Source: Dongia sedimenti
GTDB taxonomy: Bacteria > Pseudomonadota > Alphaproteobacteria > Dongiales > Dongiaceae
Direction of reading: 5' to 3'
Length of the DNA: 64,000 nucleotides
NCBI GenBank assembly: GCA_030715195.1
Contig: JAUYVI010000003.1
Coordinates: forward strand, 152,960 to 216,959
Shown: positions 36,849-44,327 of the stretch, one piece after another
Position numbering within the stretch: position 1 is the first letter of the stretch
Layout of the letters: every line of letters begins with the position of its first letter
Position numbers and translations under genes: made by a program
Notes under the pieces: generated by a model
Seen by the model: the letters and a program-made list of their open reading frames with translations, nothing else
Database searches by the model: none
Told to the model about the DNA's origin: nothing

Positions 36849-38342
36849 ATGCAGGTCACCTATCAGCCTAAGCCTTCAGCGGCCGCCGTCATCGCCGTCC
36901 TGGTCCCGGAAGGCGGCAAGCTCGGCGCGCGCGCCCTGGCGCTCGACGCACAGCTCGACGGCGCCATCGCGCGCGCCGTCACCGCGCCGGCCTTCAAGGC
37001 CAAGCGCGAACAGATCATCGAGCTGATCGCCCCGGCGAAGGATGGGCCGCGCCGCGTGCTGATCGCCGGCGCCGGCGCGCCGAAGGAGCTCAATGCCCGC
37101 AACACCCGCAGCCTCGGCGGTGCCGTTGCCGCACATCTGATGGCGGCGCACGAGCCGGAGCTGGAGCTGCTGGTCGATACCCCCAAGGGCGCGCCGCTCG
37201 GCGAAGGCGAGTTCGCCGCCAACCTCGCCATGGGCCTGCGCCTCCGCAATTACCGCTTCGGCAAGTACCAGACCAAGGCCAAGCCGGATAAGCCGAAGCT
37301 GCTTGCGGCGGCAACGCTGGTCACCGCCAGGACCGCCGAGGCGAAGCGCCTCGACGAGCGCCTCGCCGCTGTTGCCGACGGCGTGCATTTCGCCCGCGAC
37401 CTCGTCAACGAGCCGCCGAATGCGCTCTACCCGGAAGAGTTCGGCGCCCGCATGAAGGCGCTGGCCAAGCTCGGCGTGAAGGTCGAGGTGCTCGACGTCG
37501 CCGCCATGAAGAAGCTCGGCATGGGTGCCATCCTCGCGGTCGGCGGCGGCTCCGTGCGCCCGCCGCGGCTCCTGGTCCTGCACTACAACGGTGCTAAGAA
37601 GAAGGGTGATGGCCCGATTGCCTTCGTCGGCAAGGGCGTCTGCTTCGATGCCGGCGGCCTTTGCCTGAAAAAGCCCTCCGGCATGATGACCATGAAGGGC
37701 GACATGGCCGGGGGTGCCGCGGTGGTGGGTGCCATCCACGCGCTCGCCGCGCGCAAGGCCAAGGTCGATGCCGTTGGCGTCGTCGGCTTGGTCGAGAACC
37801 TGCCTTCGGGCAGCGCCTACAAGCCCGGCGACATCGTGACCACCATGTCCGGCCGCACCATCGAGGTGTTCGACACCGATGCCGAGGGCCGCATGGTCCT
37901 GGTCGATGCGCTCTATTACACCGCGACGCGCTTCAAGCCGCGCTGCATCGTGGACCTCGCGACCCTGACTTATGCGGTGATGGCGGCGGTCGGTGGCGCC
38001 TATTCCGGTATCTTCAGCAACGACGACAAGCTCAACAAGCAGCTCACCGCCGCCGGCGAAGCCACCGGCGAGCGTCTCTGGCGCCTGCCGATCGACGGCT
38101 ATTACGACGCCAACCTGGAATCCGGCATCGCCGATTTCCGCCACCATTCGCCGGACGATGAATCCGCCGACGCGGCGCATGCCGCGGCCTTGCTGAAGAA
38201 CTTCGTCGAGGACCGCCCCTGGGCCCATCTCGACATCGCCAACAAGGAGTTCACCGGCAAGGACCGCCCGCTGGTCCCGACCGGCGCCACCGGCTACGCG
38301 GTGGCCTTGCTGGAAGAGTTCGCGGCGGGGCTGGAAGGGTAG
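36849..38342 (+). CDS. pepA: Leucyl aminopeptidase (M17)
   Basis: A 497-residue cytosolic M17 aminopeptidase that removes N-terminal residues from peptides using two metal ions. Metal and catalytic residues are all visible: GKGVCFDAGGLCLKKPSGM (Lys and Asp ligands plus catalytic Lys), MKGDMAGGAA (Asp) and DTDAEGRMVL (Asp, Glu and catalytic Arg). The last motif reads DTDAEGR rather than the usual NTDAEGR. ATG at 36849 has GGGGAG upstream; the frame extends further but without a site. Gene stands alone between two palindromic elements. Confidence 0.92.
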   Translation: MQVTYQPKPSAAAVIAVLVPEGGKLGARALALDAQLDGAIARAVTAPAFKAKREQIIELIAPAKDGPRRVLIAGAGAPKELNARNTRSLGGAVAAHLMAAHEPELELLVDTPKGAPLGEGEFAANLAMGLRLRNYRFGKYQTKAKPDKPKLLAAATLVTARTAEAKRLDERLAAVADGVHFARDLVNEPPNALYPEEFGARMKALAKLGVKVEVLDVAAMKKLGMGAILAVGGGSVRPPRLLVLHYNGAKKKGDGPIAFVGKGVCFDAGGLCLKKPSGMMTMKGDMAGGAAVVGAIHALAARKAKVDAVGVVGLVENLPSGSAYKPGDIVTTMSGRTIEVFDTDAEGRMVLVDALYYTATRFKPRCIVDLATLTYAVMAAVGGAYSGIFSNDDKLNKQLTAAGEATGERLWRLPIDGYYDANLESGIADFRHHSPDDESADAAHAAALLKNFVEDRPWAHLDIANKEFTGKDRPLVPTGATGYAVALLEEFAAGLEG

Positions 38343-38347
38343 GGAGC

Positions 38348-38563
38348 GCGCTGGATCTTCCTTCAGCGCGCAGTCGAGAGGGACTCAGGCTGCAGAGCCC
38401 CCCTCCAACCTCCCCCCTGAAGAGGGGGAGGCTTCATTCAATACGCCAGTGTCGATCATCGAGGTCGCGCTATGGCTCGTCTTCTCCCCCCTTTAGGGGG
38501 AGTGAGCGGGGGCATCTGCAGCCGTGAGGCTGGAGGGTTCGCGTTTGCTGGGCAATCCAGCGC
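38348..38563. repeat. Nested palindromic intergenic element, copy 2
   Basis: About 216 bases bounded by GCGCTGGATC (38348-38357) and ATCCAGCGC (38555-38563). Inside are GGCTGCA / TGCAGCC half-arms and two hairpins, CTCCCCCCTGAAGAGGGGGAG-like at 38412-38432 and CTCCCCCCTTTAGGGGGAG at 38486-38504. It occupies most of the 351-base gap between pepA and the Na/Pi cotransporter gene. The remaining part holds the PhoB-like box. Confidence 0.75.
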
Positions 38564-38637
38564 TGCCCGCCGAATAAACAGTCCCAACCTCACGGATTCT
38601 TGTCGTTTTCCCGCGCGCCCGACTCGCGCCCGAGTGC

Positions 38638-38655
38638 GTTACAGTTTTATGACAC
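38638..38655 (-). promoter_or_regulatory. PhoB-box-like sequence
   Basis: Read on the minus strand, 38655-38638 is GTGTCATAAAACTGTAAC, close to the PhoB box (CTGTCAT, four A/T-rich bases, CTGTCAC), with both TGTCAT and CTGTAAC repeat units. It lies 39 bases before the ATG of the Na/Pi cotransporter gene. Its orientation is opposite to the gene, which is unusual for activation, so function is uncertain. Confidence 0.45.
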
Positions 38656-38693
38656 AGAGTGAGCCGCCGGCCAGCGTCGGCGTTTGAATTAGC

Positions 38694-40343
38694 ATGGAAT
38701 TCCTTCTCCACCTGTTCGGTGCCGTTGCGCTGCTGCTCTGGTCGCTCCGCATGGTGCGGACCGGCGTGATGCGCGCCTATGGCAGCCAGTTGCGCCATTG
38801 GGTGGGCCTCGCGATGACCAACCGCTTCCGCGCGGTCGGCGCCGGCATCGTCACCAGCCTGCTGCTGCAGTCGTCCAGCGCGACGGGCCTGCTGACCTCG
38901 TCCTTCGTGGCGCGCGGCATGGTCGGCGCCGCCTCGGCGCTGGCGATCATGCTCGGCGCCGATCTCGGCACCAGCCTGGTGACGCAGGCCTATTCGCTGC
39001 CGGTCTACATCCTCTCGCCGGTGCTGATCCTCGTCGGCTACATCATGTTCAACCGACTGGAGAGCACGCGGCTGCGCGATCTCGGCCGGGCCGGGATAGG
39101 GCTCGGCTTGGCGTTGCTGGCACTCCGGCTGATCACCGAGGCGGCGGAGCCGATCCGCGACGCACCGCTGCTGCCGCAGATCCTGAACCTGATGTCCAAC
39201 TCGCCGGTCTTCGGGGTGATCGCCGGCGGCATCCTGACCGTGCTCTGCGCTTCCAGCGTCGCCGTCGTGCTGCTGATAGCGACCCTGGTGAAGGCGAGCC
39301 TGCTGCCGGTGCCTCTCGCACTCGCCTTCGTGCTCGGCGCCAATCTCTGCGCCGATGTGATGGCGATGCTGACTTCGATGGGCGACCCGCCGGAGGCGCG
39401 CCGGGTCCAGCTCGGCAACATGATCTTCCGCGGGATCGGTGTGATCGCCGTGCTGCCCTTCCTGCCGCTGATCGTGCCGCTGCTGCCCATGCTGCCGGAT
39501 TTCGGCGGCGGCGCGATGCGCCAGATCCTCGACTTCCATGTCGGCTTCAACCTGGCGCTGATCGTGGTCTTCATCGGCCTGATCGGCCCGGTCTCGCGCC
39601 TGACCCGCAAGCTGCTGCCCGACAGCGTCAAGGCCGACGATCCGTCACGCCCGCGCTATCTCTCGGCCAATGCCGTGGACTCGCCCTCGGTCGCGCTGGC
39701 CAACGCCTCGCGCGAGGCGCTGCGGATGGGCGATGCGGTGGGGGAGATCCTGCGCCTCTCGCTGCAGGCCTTCCGCTCCGACGACCGCAAGGTGATCAAG
39801 CTCGCCAGCGATCTCGACTCCCAGGTCGATCGCCTGAACGAAGCGATCAAGCTCTATCTCACCAAAGTTAGCCGCGAGAGCATGAATCCGGAGGACCAGC
39901 GCCGGGTCATCGACCTCATCACCTTCACCACCAATCTCGAGCATATCGGCGACATCGTCGACAAGAACCTGATGGAGCTCGTCTCGAAGAAGGTGAAGTA
40001 CAAGCTGAAATTCTCGCCCGAAGGCGCCGAGGAGATCGAGGTGATCCACGATCGCCTCAACGGCAACCTGCAGCTGGCGATGAACGTCTTCATGACCGGC
40101 GACATCACGCTCGCCCGCAAGCTGTTCGATGAGAAGCGGGCCTTCCGCGAATTGGAGCGCCAGGCCGCGGAAAGCCATCTCGACCGGCTGCGCTCCGGCC
40201 GGATCGAGAGCATCCAGACCAGCAGCCTGCATCTCGACATCCTGCGCGACCTGAAACGCATCAACTCCCATCTCGCTTTGGTCGCCCAGCCGATCCTGGA
40301 AGCGGCCGGCGAGCTCAGTCCCTCGCGGCTGAAAGAAGCCTGA
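38694..40343 (+). CDS. Na/Pi cotransporter family protein with PhoU-like domain
   Basis: A 549-residue protein. Residues 1-310 form about eight to nine membrane helices with the two inverted Na/Pi-cotransporter repeats, including the hallmark LLQSSSATGLLTSS and VLCASSVAVVLLIATLV (QSSSA-type) motifs. Residues 340-530 form a helical PhoU-like domain (for example TTNLEHIGDIVDKNLMEL). The family moves phosphate with sodium, and the direction in bacteria may be export. Its place next to a PhoB-like box and upstream of phosphonate uptake and breakdown genes suggests it balances phosphate released from phosphonates. A repeat element separates it from pepA. Confidence 0.88.
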   Translation: MEFLLHLFGAVALLLWSLRMVRTGVMRAYGSQLRHWVGLAMTNRFRAVGAGIVTSLLLQSSSATGLLTSSFVARGMVGAASALAIMLGADLGTSLVTQAYSLPVYILSPVLILVGYIMFNRLESTRLRDLGRAGIGLGLALLALRLITEAAEPIRDAPLLPQILNLMSNSPVFGVIAGGILTVLCASSVAVVLLIATLVKASLLPVPLALAFVLGANLCADVMAMLTSMGDPPEARRVQLGNMIFRGIGVIAVLPFLPLIVPLLPMLPDFGGGAMRQILDFHVGFNLALIVVFIGLIGPVSRLTRKLLPDSVKADDPSRPRYLSANAVDSPSVALANASREALRMGDAVGEILRLSLQAFRSDDRKVIKLASDLDSQVDRLNEAIKLYLTKVSRESMNPEDQRRVIDLITFTTNLEHIGDIVDKNLMELVSKKVKYKLKFSPEGAEEIEVIHDRLNGNLQLAMNVFMTGDITLARKLFDEKRAFRELERQAAESHLDRLRSGRIESIQTSSLHLDILRDLKRINSHLALVAQPILEAAGELSPSRLKEA

Positions 40344-40474
40344 TCTCCGAATCTGGATTTCTTGATGCACCTCAAAGAAATCCGGGCCGCTTCATGCGAG
40401 GCTCTCCTCGATCGCACGATGCCCCATGCACAGGCATGGCCCACGCGCGGGCACCTTGCGAAGGAGTGGCGGAC

Positions 40475-40600
40475 ATGACCGTCCTCATGATCACGTTCTG
40501 GCTGGCCTTGCAGCTTCCTGCTGGCATCCTGGTCGGCCGCCGGCTTCAGCACGGCCCACTTCTGCTTCCCGCCAGGACCCGTCGGCGGTCCCGCCGCTGA
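40475..40600 (+). CDS. Putative 41-residue membrane peptide
   Basis: A short frame starting ATG at 40475 with AAGGAG eight bases upstream. It encodes one hydrophobic segment (residues about 2-21, MTVLMITFWLALQLPAGILV) followed by a very basic tail (RTRRRSRR). It lies in the 404-base gap between the Na/Pi cotransporter and the first AEP-binding protein; the rest of that gap has only a TATAAT at 40652-40657 with no matching -35. It is real only if conserved; no family is recognised. Confidence 0.4.
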   Translation: MTVLMITFWLALQLPAGILVGRRLQHGPLLLPARTRRRSRR

Positions 40601-40651
40601 CCGCGCGATCCGCCGGTATCCGTCTGGATTTCCCGCTTTATTTGACTTCGG

Positions 40652-40657
40652 TATAAT
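40652..40657 (+). promoter_or_regulatory. Candidate -10 element for phosphonate transporter operon
   Basis: TATAAT at 40652-40657, 91 bases before the first binding-protein gene, in a short AT-rich patch of an otherwise GC-rich gap. No good -35 is found at 17 +/- 1 bases, which suits an activator-dependent promoter (PhoB or the local LysR protein are candidates by context). Confidence 0.4.
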
Positions 40658-40747
40658 GTCCCAGCTAAGGAAAGCCGCGCCGGGCGGGGGAAGCCGCGCC
40701 GGCCGCGAACGGGGAAACCGGATTTCAGGACTGGGAAGGCGCACGGA

Positions 40748-41803
40748 ATGAATTCGATCAAGTGGACCGCACGGAACTTGCTGGGCGGCGCAGCCTCCGT
40801 TGCCGCTCTCGTCCTCGGTTCTGGCGCCATGGCCGCCGGCCCGCAGAAGATCACGGTCTACACCGCGCTCCAGGCCGAGCAGCTCCCGGTCTACGAAGCG
40901 GCCTTCGAAGCGAAGTACCCGAAGTTCGATATCGAATGGGTGCGTGGCACCCCGGCCGAGATCACCGCGAAACTGCTGGCCGAGAAGGGCGATCCCCAGG
41001 CCGACGCCGTCTGGGGCCTCGGTGCCAGCTACCTGATGGAGGCCGACAAGAACGGCCAGCTCGAGCATTACCGCCCGGCCGGCTTCGATCAGATCAAGGA
41101 CGCATTCAAGGACCGCCGCACCGGCTGGCCGGTCTGGGTCGGCATGGATGCCTGGGCCAACGCGATCTGCTTCAACACCAAGCTCGCGGCCGAGCAGAAG
41201 ATCCCCCGGCCCGGTGCCTGGAAGGATCTGGTCGAGCCGGTCTACAAGAATCACATCGTGATGCCGAACCCGACCTCATCGGATACCGGCTTCCTCTCGG
41301 TCGCCGGCTGGATCCAGACCTTCGGCGAGACCGGCGGCTGGGACTTCATGGACCTGCTGCACGAGAACGTCTCGTCCTATCTCCATTCCGGCGCCAAGAC
41401 CTGCGCCGCGGTCGCCACCGGCGACGCGGTGGTCGGCATCTCGTTCGGCTACGCGGGGGTGAAGCTGGCGAACAACGGCTCGCCGGTCGAGGTGATCTTC
41501 CCGAAGGAGGGGCTCGGCTGGGAAATGGAAGCAACCGCCGTGGTGAAAGGCGCGAAGCACCTGCAGGGGGCGCAAGCCGTCGCCGACTTCTCCGCCAGTG
41601 CCGAGGCCAATGGGCTCTACAACAGCTACTACCAGATCCTCGCCCGCAAGGACGTCGCGGTGACCCTGCCGGACAACTATCCCGGCGGCGAGGAAGAGGC
41701 CCTGATCTCGCCCAACGACTTCCCCGCGGTCGCCGCGCGGCGCCAGGCGATCCTCGACGAATGGGAAAAGCGCTACAGCGGCAAGAACGCCCCGAAGAGC
41801 TGA
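40748..41803 (+). CDS. phnS2: 2-Aminoethylphosphonate-type ABC transporter binding protein, copy 1
   Basis: A 351-residue periplasmic solute-binding protein (extracellular family 1, FbpA/PhnS2-like). Signal peptide residues about 1-29 end at AMAA. The mature part begins with the family phrase ITVYTALQAEQLPVYEAAFEAK and includes WVRGTPAEITAKLLAEKGDPQADAVWGL, VGMDAWANAICFNT and MPNPTSSDTGFLSVA. These match the PhnS2-type proteins linked to AEP use. GGAAGG precedes the ATG. It heads the transport operon and is followed after 172 bases by a close paralogue. Exact ligand (AEP, its N-methyl forms or another aminophosphonate) is not certain. Confidence 0.85.
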   Translation: MNSIKWTARNLLGGAASVAALVLGSGAMAAGPQKITVYTALQAEQLPVYEAAFEAKYPKFDIEWVRGTPAEITAKLLAEKGDPQADAVWGLGASYLMEADKNGQLEHYRPAGFDQIKDAFKDRRTGWPVWVGMDAWANAICFNTKLAAEQKIPRPGAWKDLVEPVYKNHIVMPNPTSSDTGFLSVAGWIQTFGETGGWDFMDLLHENVSSYLHSGAKTCAAVATGDAVVGISFGYAGVKLANNGSPVEVIFPKEGLGWEMEATAVVKGAKHLQGAQAVADFSASAEANGLYNSYYQILARKDVAVTLPDNYPGGEEEALISPNDFPAVAARRQAILDEWEKRYSGKNAPKS

Positions 41804-41893
41804 GCCGCGACTGACCCAGCCTGCCCGCCGAAGCGCGGAGCGCCGAAGGGGAGCTGAATACAGCTGCCTCCACAACGTAACCCTGTTGTTATC

Positions 41894-41908
41894 AAACCGT
41901 CACGGTTT
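41894..41908. promoter_or_regulatory. Perfect inverted repeat between the two binding-protein genes
   Basis: AAACCGTCACGGTTT is a perfect 6-3-6 inverted repeat in the 172-base gap between the two binding-protein genes, 68 bases before the second start. It may be an operator for a second promoter, allowing the copies to be expressed differently. No T-run follows, so it is not a typical terminator. Confidence 0.4.
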
Positions 41909-41975
41909 CCGGCGAGTTTGCCCTCGCGCGATCCGCAGAGATCGCCATGCAATATTTGAGATGAGGGACAGACAG

Positions 41976-43025
41976 ATGTTCGGAACCATATCGCGCCCCC
42001 GGGGCGTAACGCTGGCCGGCCTGACGCTGGCGGCGCTGGTCGGCTTTGCCGCCACCGCTTCCGCCAAGGACAAGCTCACCGTCTACACCGCGCTCGAGGA
42101 AGAGCAGCTGCCGGTCTACAAGCAGGCCTTCGAGGCCGCGAACCCGAACTACGAGATCGAATGGGTCCGCGATTCGACCGGCGTGGTCACCGCGCGCCTG
42201 CTGGCCGAGAAGGCCAACCCGCAGGCCGACGCGATCTGGGGCCTCGCCGCGACCAGCCTGATGGTGCTGGACAAGGAAGGCATGCTCGACTCCTACAAGC
42301 CCGCCGGCTATGCGGACATCAAGGATGACTTCAAGGACAAGCGCGAGAACCCGACCTGGGTCGGCATGGATGCCTGGGCCTCGGCGATCTGCTTCAACAC
42401 CGTCGAAGCCGAGAAGCTCGGCCTGCCGAAGCCGGAGACCTGGAAGGATCTGCTGAAGCCGGTCTATCAGGGTCACATCGTCATGCCGAATCCGAACTCC
42501 TCGGGCACCGGCTTCCTCGATGTCGCCGCCTGGCTGCAGATCTTCGGCGAGAAGGACGGCTGGGCCTACATGGACGGCCTGCACAAGAACATCAACACCT
42601 ACCTGCATTCGGGCTCCAAGCCCTGCAAGGCCGCGGGCGCCGGCGAGTACCCGATCGGCATCTCCTTCTCCTATCCCGGCGTCGTCCTGAAGAACAAGGG
42701 CGCGCCGCTCGAGATCATCCTGCCGAAGGACGGAATCGGCTGGGAGATGGAAGCGACCGCGATTGTGAAGGGCACCAAGCACGCCGACGGCGCCAAGGCC
42801 CTGGCTGACTTCGCTGCCACCGCCGACGCCAACAAGATGTACAACGGGTACTATCAAGTGCTCGCCCGCAAGGACGTGCAGGCCAAGCTGCCGGAGAACT
42901 ATCCGGCGGACGAAGAAAAGCTGATGATCTCGCCGAACGACTTCACGGCGATGGCCGCGAAACGCGCGGCGATCCTCGAAGAGTGGCAGAAGCGCTACGG
43001 CTCCAAGGACGCCCCGAAGAGCTGA
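41976..43025 (+). CDS. phnS2: 2-Aminoethylphosphonate-type ABC transporter binding protein, copy 2
   Basis: A 349-residue paralogue of the preceding binding protein, alike over its whole length (LTVYTALEEEQLPVYKQAFEA, VGMDAWASAICFNT, MPNPNSSGTGFLDVAAWLQ). Signal peptide ends at TASA. Differences near the ligand pocket region include DSTGVVTARLL in place of GTPAEITAKLL and NPNSSGTG in place of NPTSSDTG, so the two may bind different substrates. ATG 41976 is chosen because GAGGGACA precedes it and the signal peptide then starts properly. A 180-base palindromic element separates it from the ATPase gene. Confidence 0.87.
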   Translation: MFGTISRPRGVTLAGLTLAALVGFAATASAKDKLTVYTALEEEQLPVYKQAFEAANPNYEIEWVRDSTGVVTARLLAEKANPQADAIWGLAATSLMVLDKEGMLDSYKPAGYADIKDDFKDKRENPTWVGMDAWASAICFNTVEAEKLGLPKPETWKDLLKPVYQGHIVMPNPNSSGTGFLDVAAWLQIFGEKDGWAYMDGLHKNINTYLHSGSKPCKAAGAGEYPIGISFSYPGVVLKNKGAPLEIILPKDGIGWEMEATAIVKGTKHADGAKALADFAATADANKMYNGYYQVLARKDVQAKLPENYPADEEKLMISPNDFTAMAAKRAAILEEWQKRYGSKDAPKS

Positions 43026-43046
43026 TCTGTCTGCTGCGCTGAACCC

Positions 43047-43226
43047 GGCGCTGGATCTTGGGCATCACGGCTGCATCAACCCCCACCCCAACCCGCCCCC
43101 ATCTTGGGGGCGGGGGAAGGGAAAGACCGTCACTCTCAACAATGTCTTCATGAGAGTTCCTCCCCCCAAGATGGGGGGAGGCTAGGTAGGGGGTTGATGC
43201 AGCCTGAGCGCATGAGATCCAGCGCC
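43047..43226. repeat. Nested palindromic intergenic element, copy 3
   Basis: The best-preserved copy: 180 bases with outer arms GGCGCTGGATCTTGGGCATC (43047-43066) and GAGATCCAGCGCC (43214-43226), then GGCTGCATCAACCCCC and GGGGGTTGATGCAGCC, then two inner hairpins of CCCCCATCTTGGGGG type. It lies directly after the second binding-protein gene and before the ATPase gene, a position where REP-like hairpins in other ABC operons stabilise the upstream mRNA. Confidence 0.85.
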
Positions 43227-43253
43227 AAGTCTCATCAAGCAAAGACAACCCAA

Positions 43254-44327
43254 ATGCCCTACCTCCAGATCTCCAACGTCAGCAAATCCTTTGGCACCTT
43301 CCAGGCGCTGAAGGACGTCTCGCTCGAGATCGAGGAAGGCAAGTTCGTCTGCTTCCTCGGCCCCTCCGGCTGCGGCAAGACCACGCTGCTGCGTGCGATC
43401 GCCGGGCTCGACATCCAGACTTCCGGCCGCATCTTGCAGGGCGGCCGCGACATCTCCGCGCTTCCGTCGTCGCAGCGCGATTTCGGCATCGTCTTCCAGT
43501 CCTACGCACTGTTTCCGAACCTCAGCATCGCCGACAACATCGGCTACGGGCTGAAGAACTCCGGCAAGTCTCGCAAGGAAGTCGCCGCGCGCGTCGCCGA
43601 GCTGACCGAGCTGGTCGGCCTCAAGGGTCAGGAGCGCAAATATCCGAGCCAGCTTTCCGGCGGCCAGCAACAGCGGGTCGCACTGGCGCGGGCGATCGCC
43701 ATGGCGCCCGGCCTGCTGCTGCTCGATGAGCCCTTGTCCGCGCTCGATGCCCGCGTCCGCCTGCATCTCCGCAGCGAGTTGAAGTCGCTGCAGCGCCGGA
43801 TCGGCGTCACCACGATCATGGTGACCCATGACCAGGCCGAAGCCCTGGCGATCGCCGACCAGCTGGTGGTGATGAATCAGGGCGTGATCGAGCAGGTCGG
43901 CACGCCGCAGGAAGTCTACCGCAACCCGAAGACCGCCTTCGTCGCCGATTTCGTCGGCCACATGAACTTCCTCCGCGCCGAGGTGGTGGGCGAGGGGAAT
44001 GTGCAGGTCGGCGGCTTGATTCTCGCCGCCGAGACCGGTGGTCTTCCGGCGGGCGAAATCGTCTCGCTCTGCTTCCGCCCCGAGGACATCCAAGTCCGCG
44101 GCATTGCCGCCGGGAACAAGAACACGATCGAGGTTCGCATCGAGGAGATGGAATTCCTCGGCACCTTCTACCGCGCCGATCTCGCGCTGAACGGCCCGAC
44201 CTCGCCGCGCGTCATGGCCGATTTCTCGATGAACGCCGCCCGCGACCTGGCGCTGGAGCCGGGCAAGATCATCCCGATCGCCATGCCCGCGGACCGGCTG
44301 CGGCTGTTCGGTGAGAAGCGCGGCTGA
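43254..44327 (+). CDS. phnT2: 2-Aminoethylphosphonate-type ABC transporter ATPase
   Basis: A 357-residue ATPase of the importer type. Walker A GPSGCGKTT is at residues 36-44, the signature LSGGQQQRVALARA and Walker B LLLLDEP follow, with the switch His in VTHDQ. A C-terminal TOBE domain (residues about 275-350) is present. It starts QISNVSKSFGTFQALKDVSL, like PhnT2/PotA-type proteins. ATG at 43254 is inferred from homology; the frame extends upstream through the palindromic element and no strong ribosome binding site is seen. Its stop overlaps the permease start (TGATG). Confidence 0.88.
   Translation: MPYLQISNVSKSFGTFQALKDVSLEIEEGKFVCFLGPSGCGKTTLLRAIAGLDIQTSGRILQGGRDISALPSSQRDFGIVFQSYALFPNLSIADNIGYGLKNSGKSRKEVAARVAELTELVGLKGQERKYPSQLSGGQQQRVALARAIAMAPGLLLLDEPLSALDARVRLHLRSELKSLQRRIGVTTIMVTHDQAEALAIADQLVVMNQGVIEQVGTPQEVYRNPKTAFVADFVGHMNFLRAEVVGEGNVQVGGLILAAETGGLPAGEIVSLCFRPEDIQVRGIAAGNKNTIEVRIEEMEFLGTFYRADLALNGPTSPRVMADFSMNAARDLALEPGKIIPIAMPADRLRLFGEKRG

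Noticed and set aside
40642-40657. TTGACT and TATAAT as a -35/-10 pair
   Set aside because: Only four bases separate the hexamers; just the -10 can be used.
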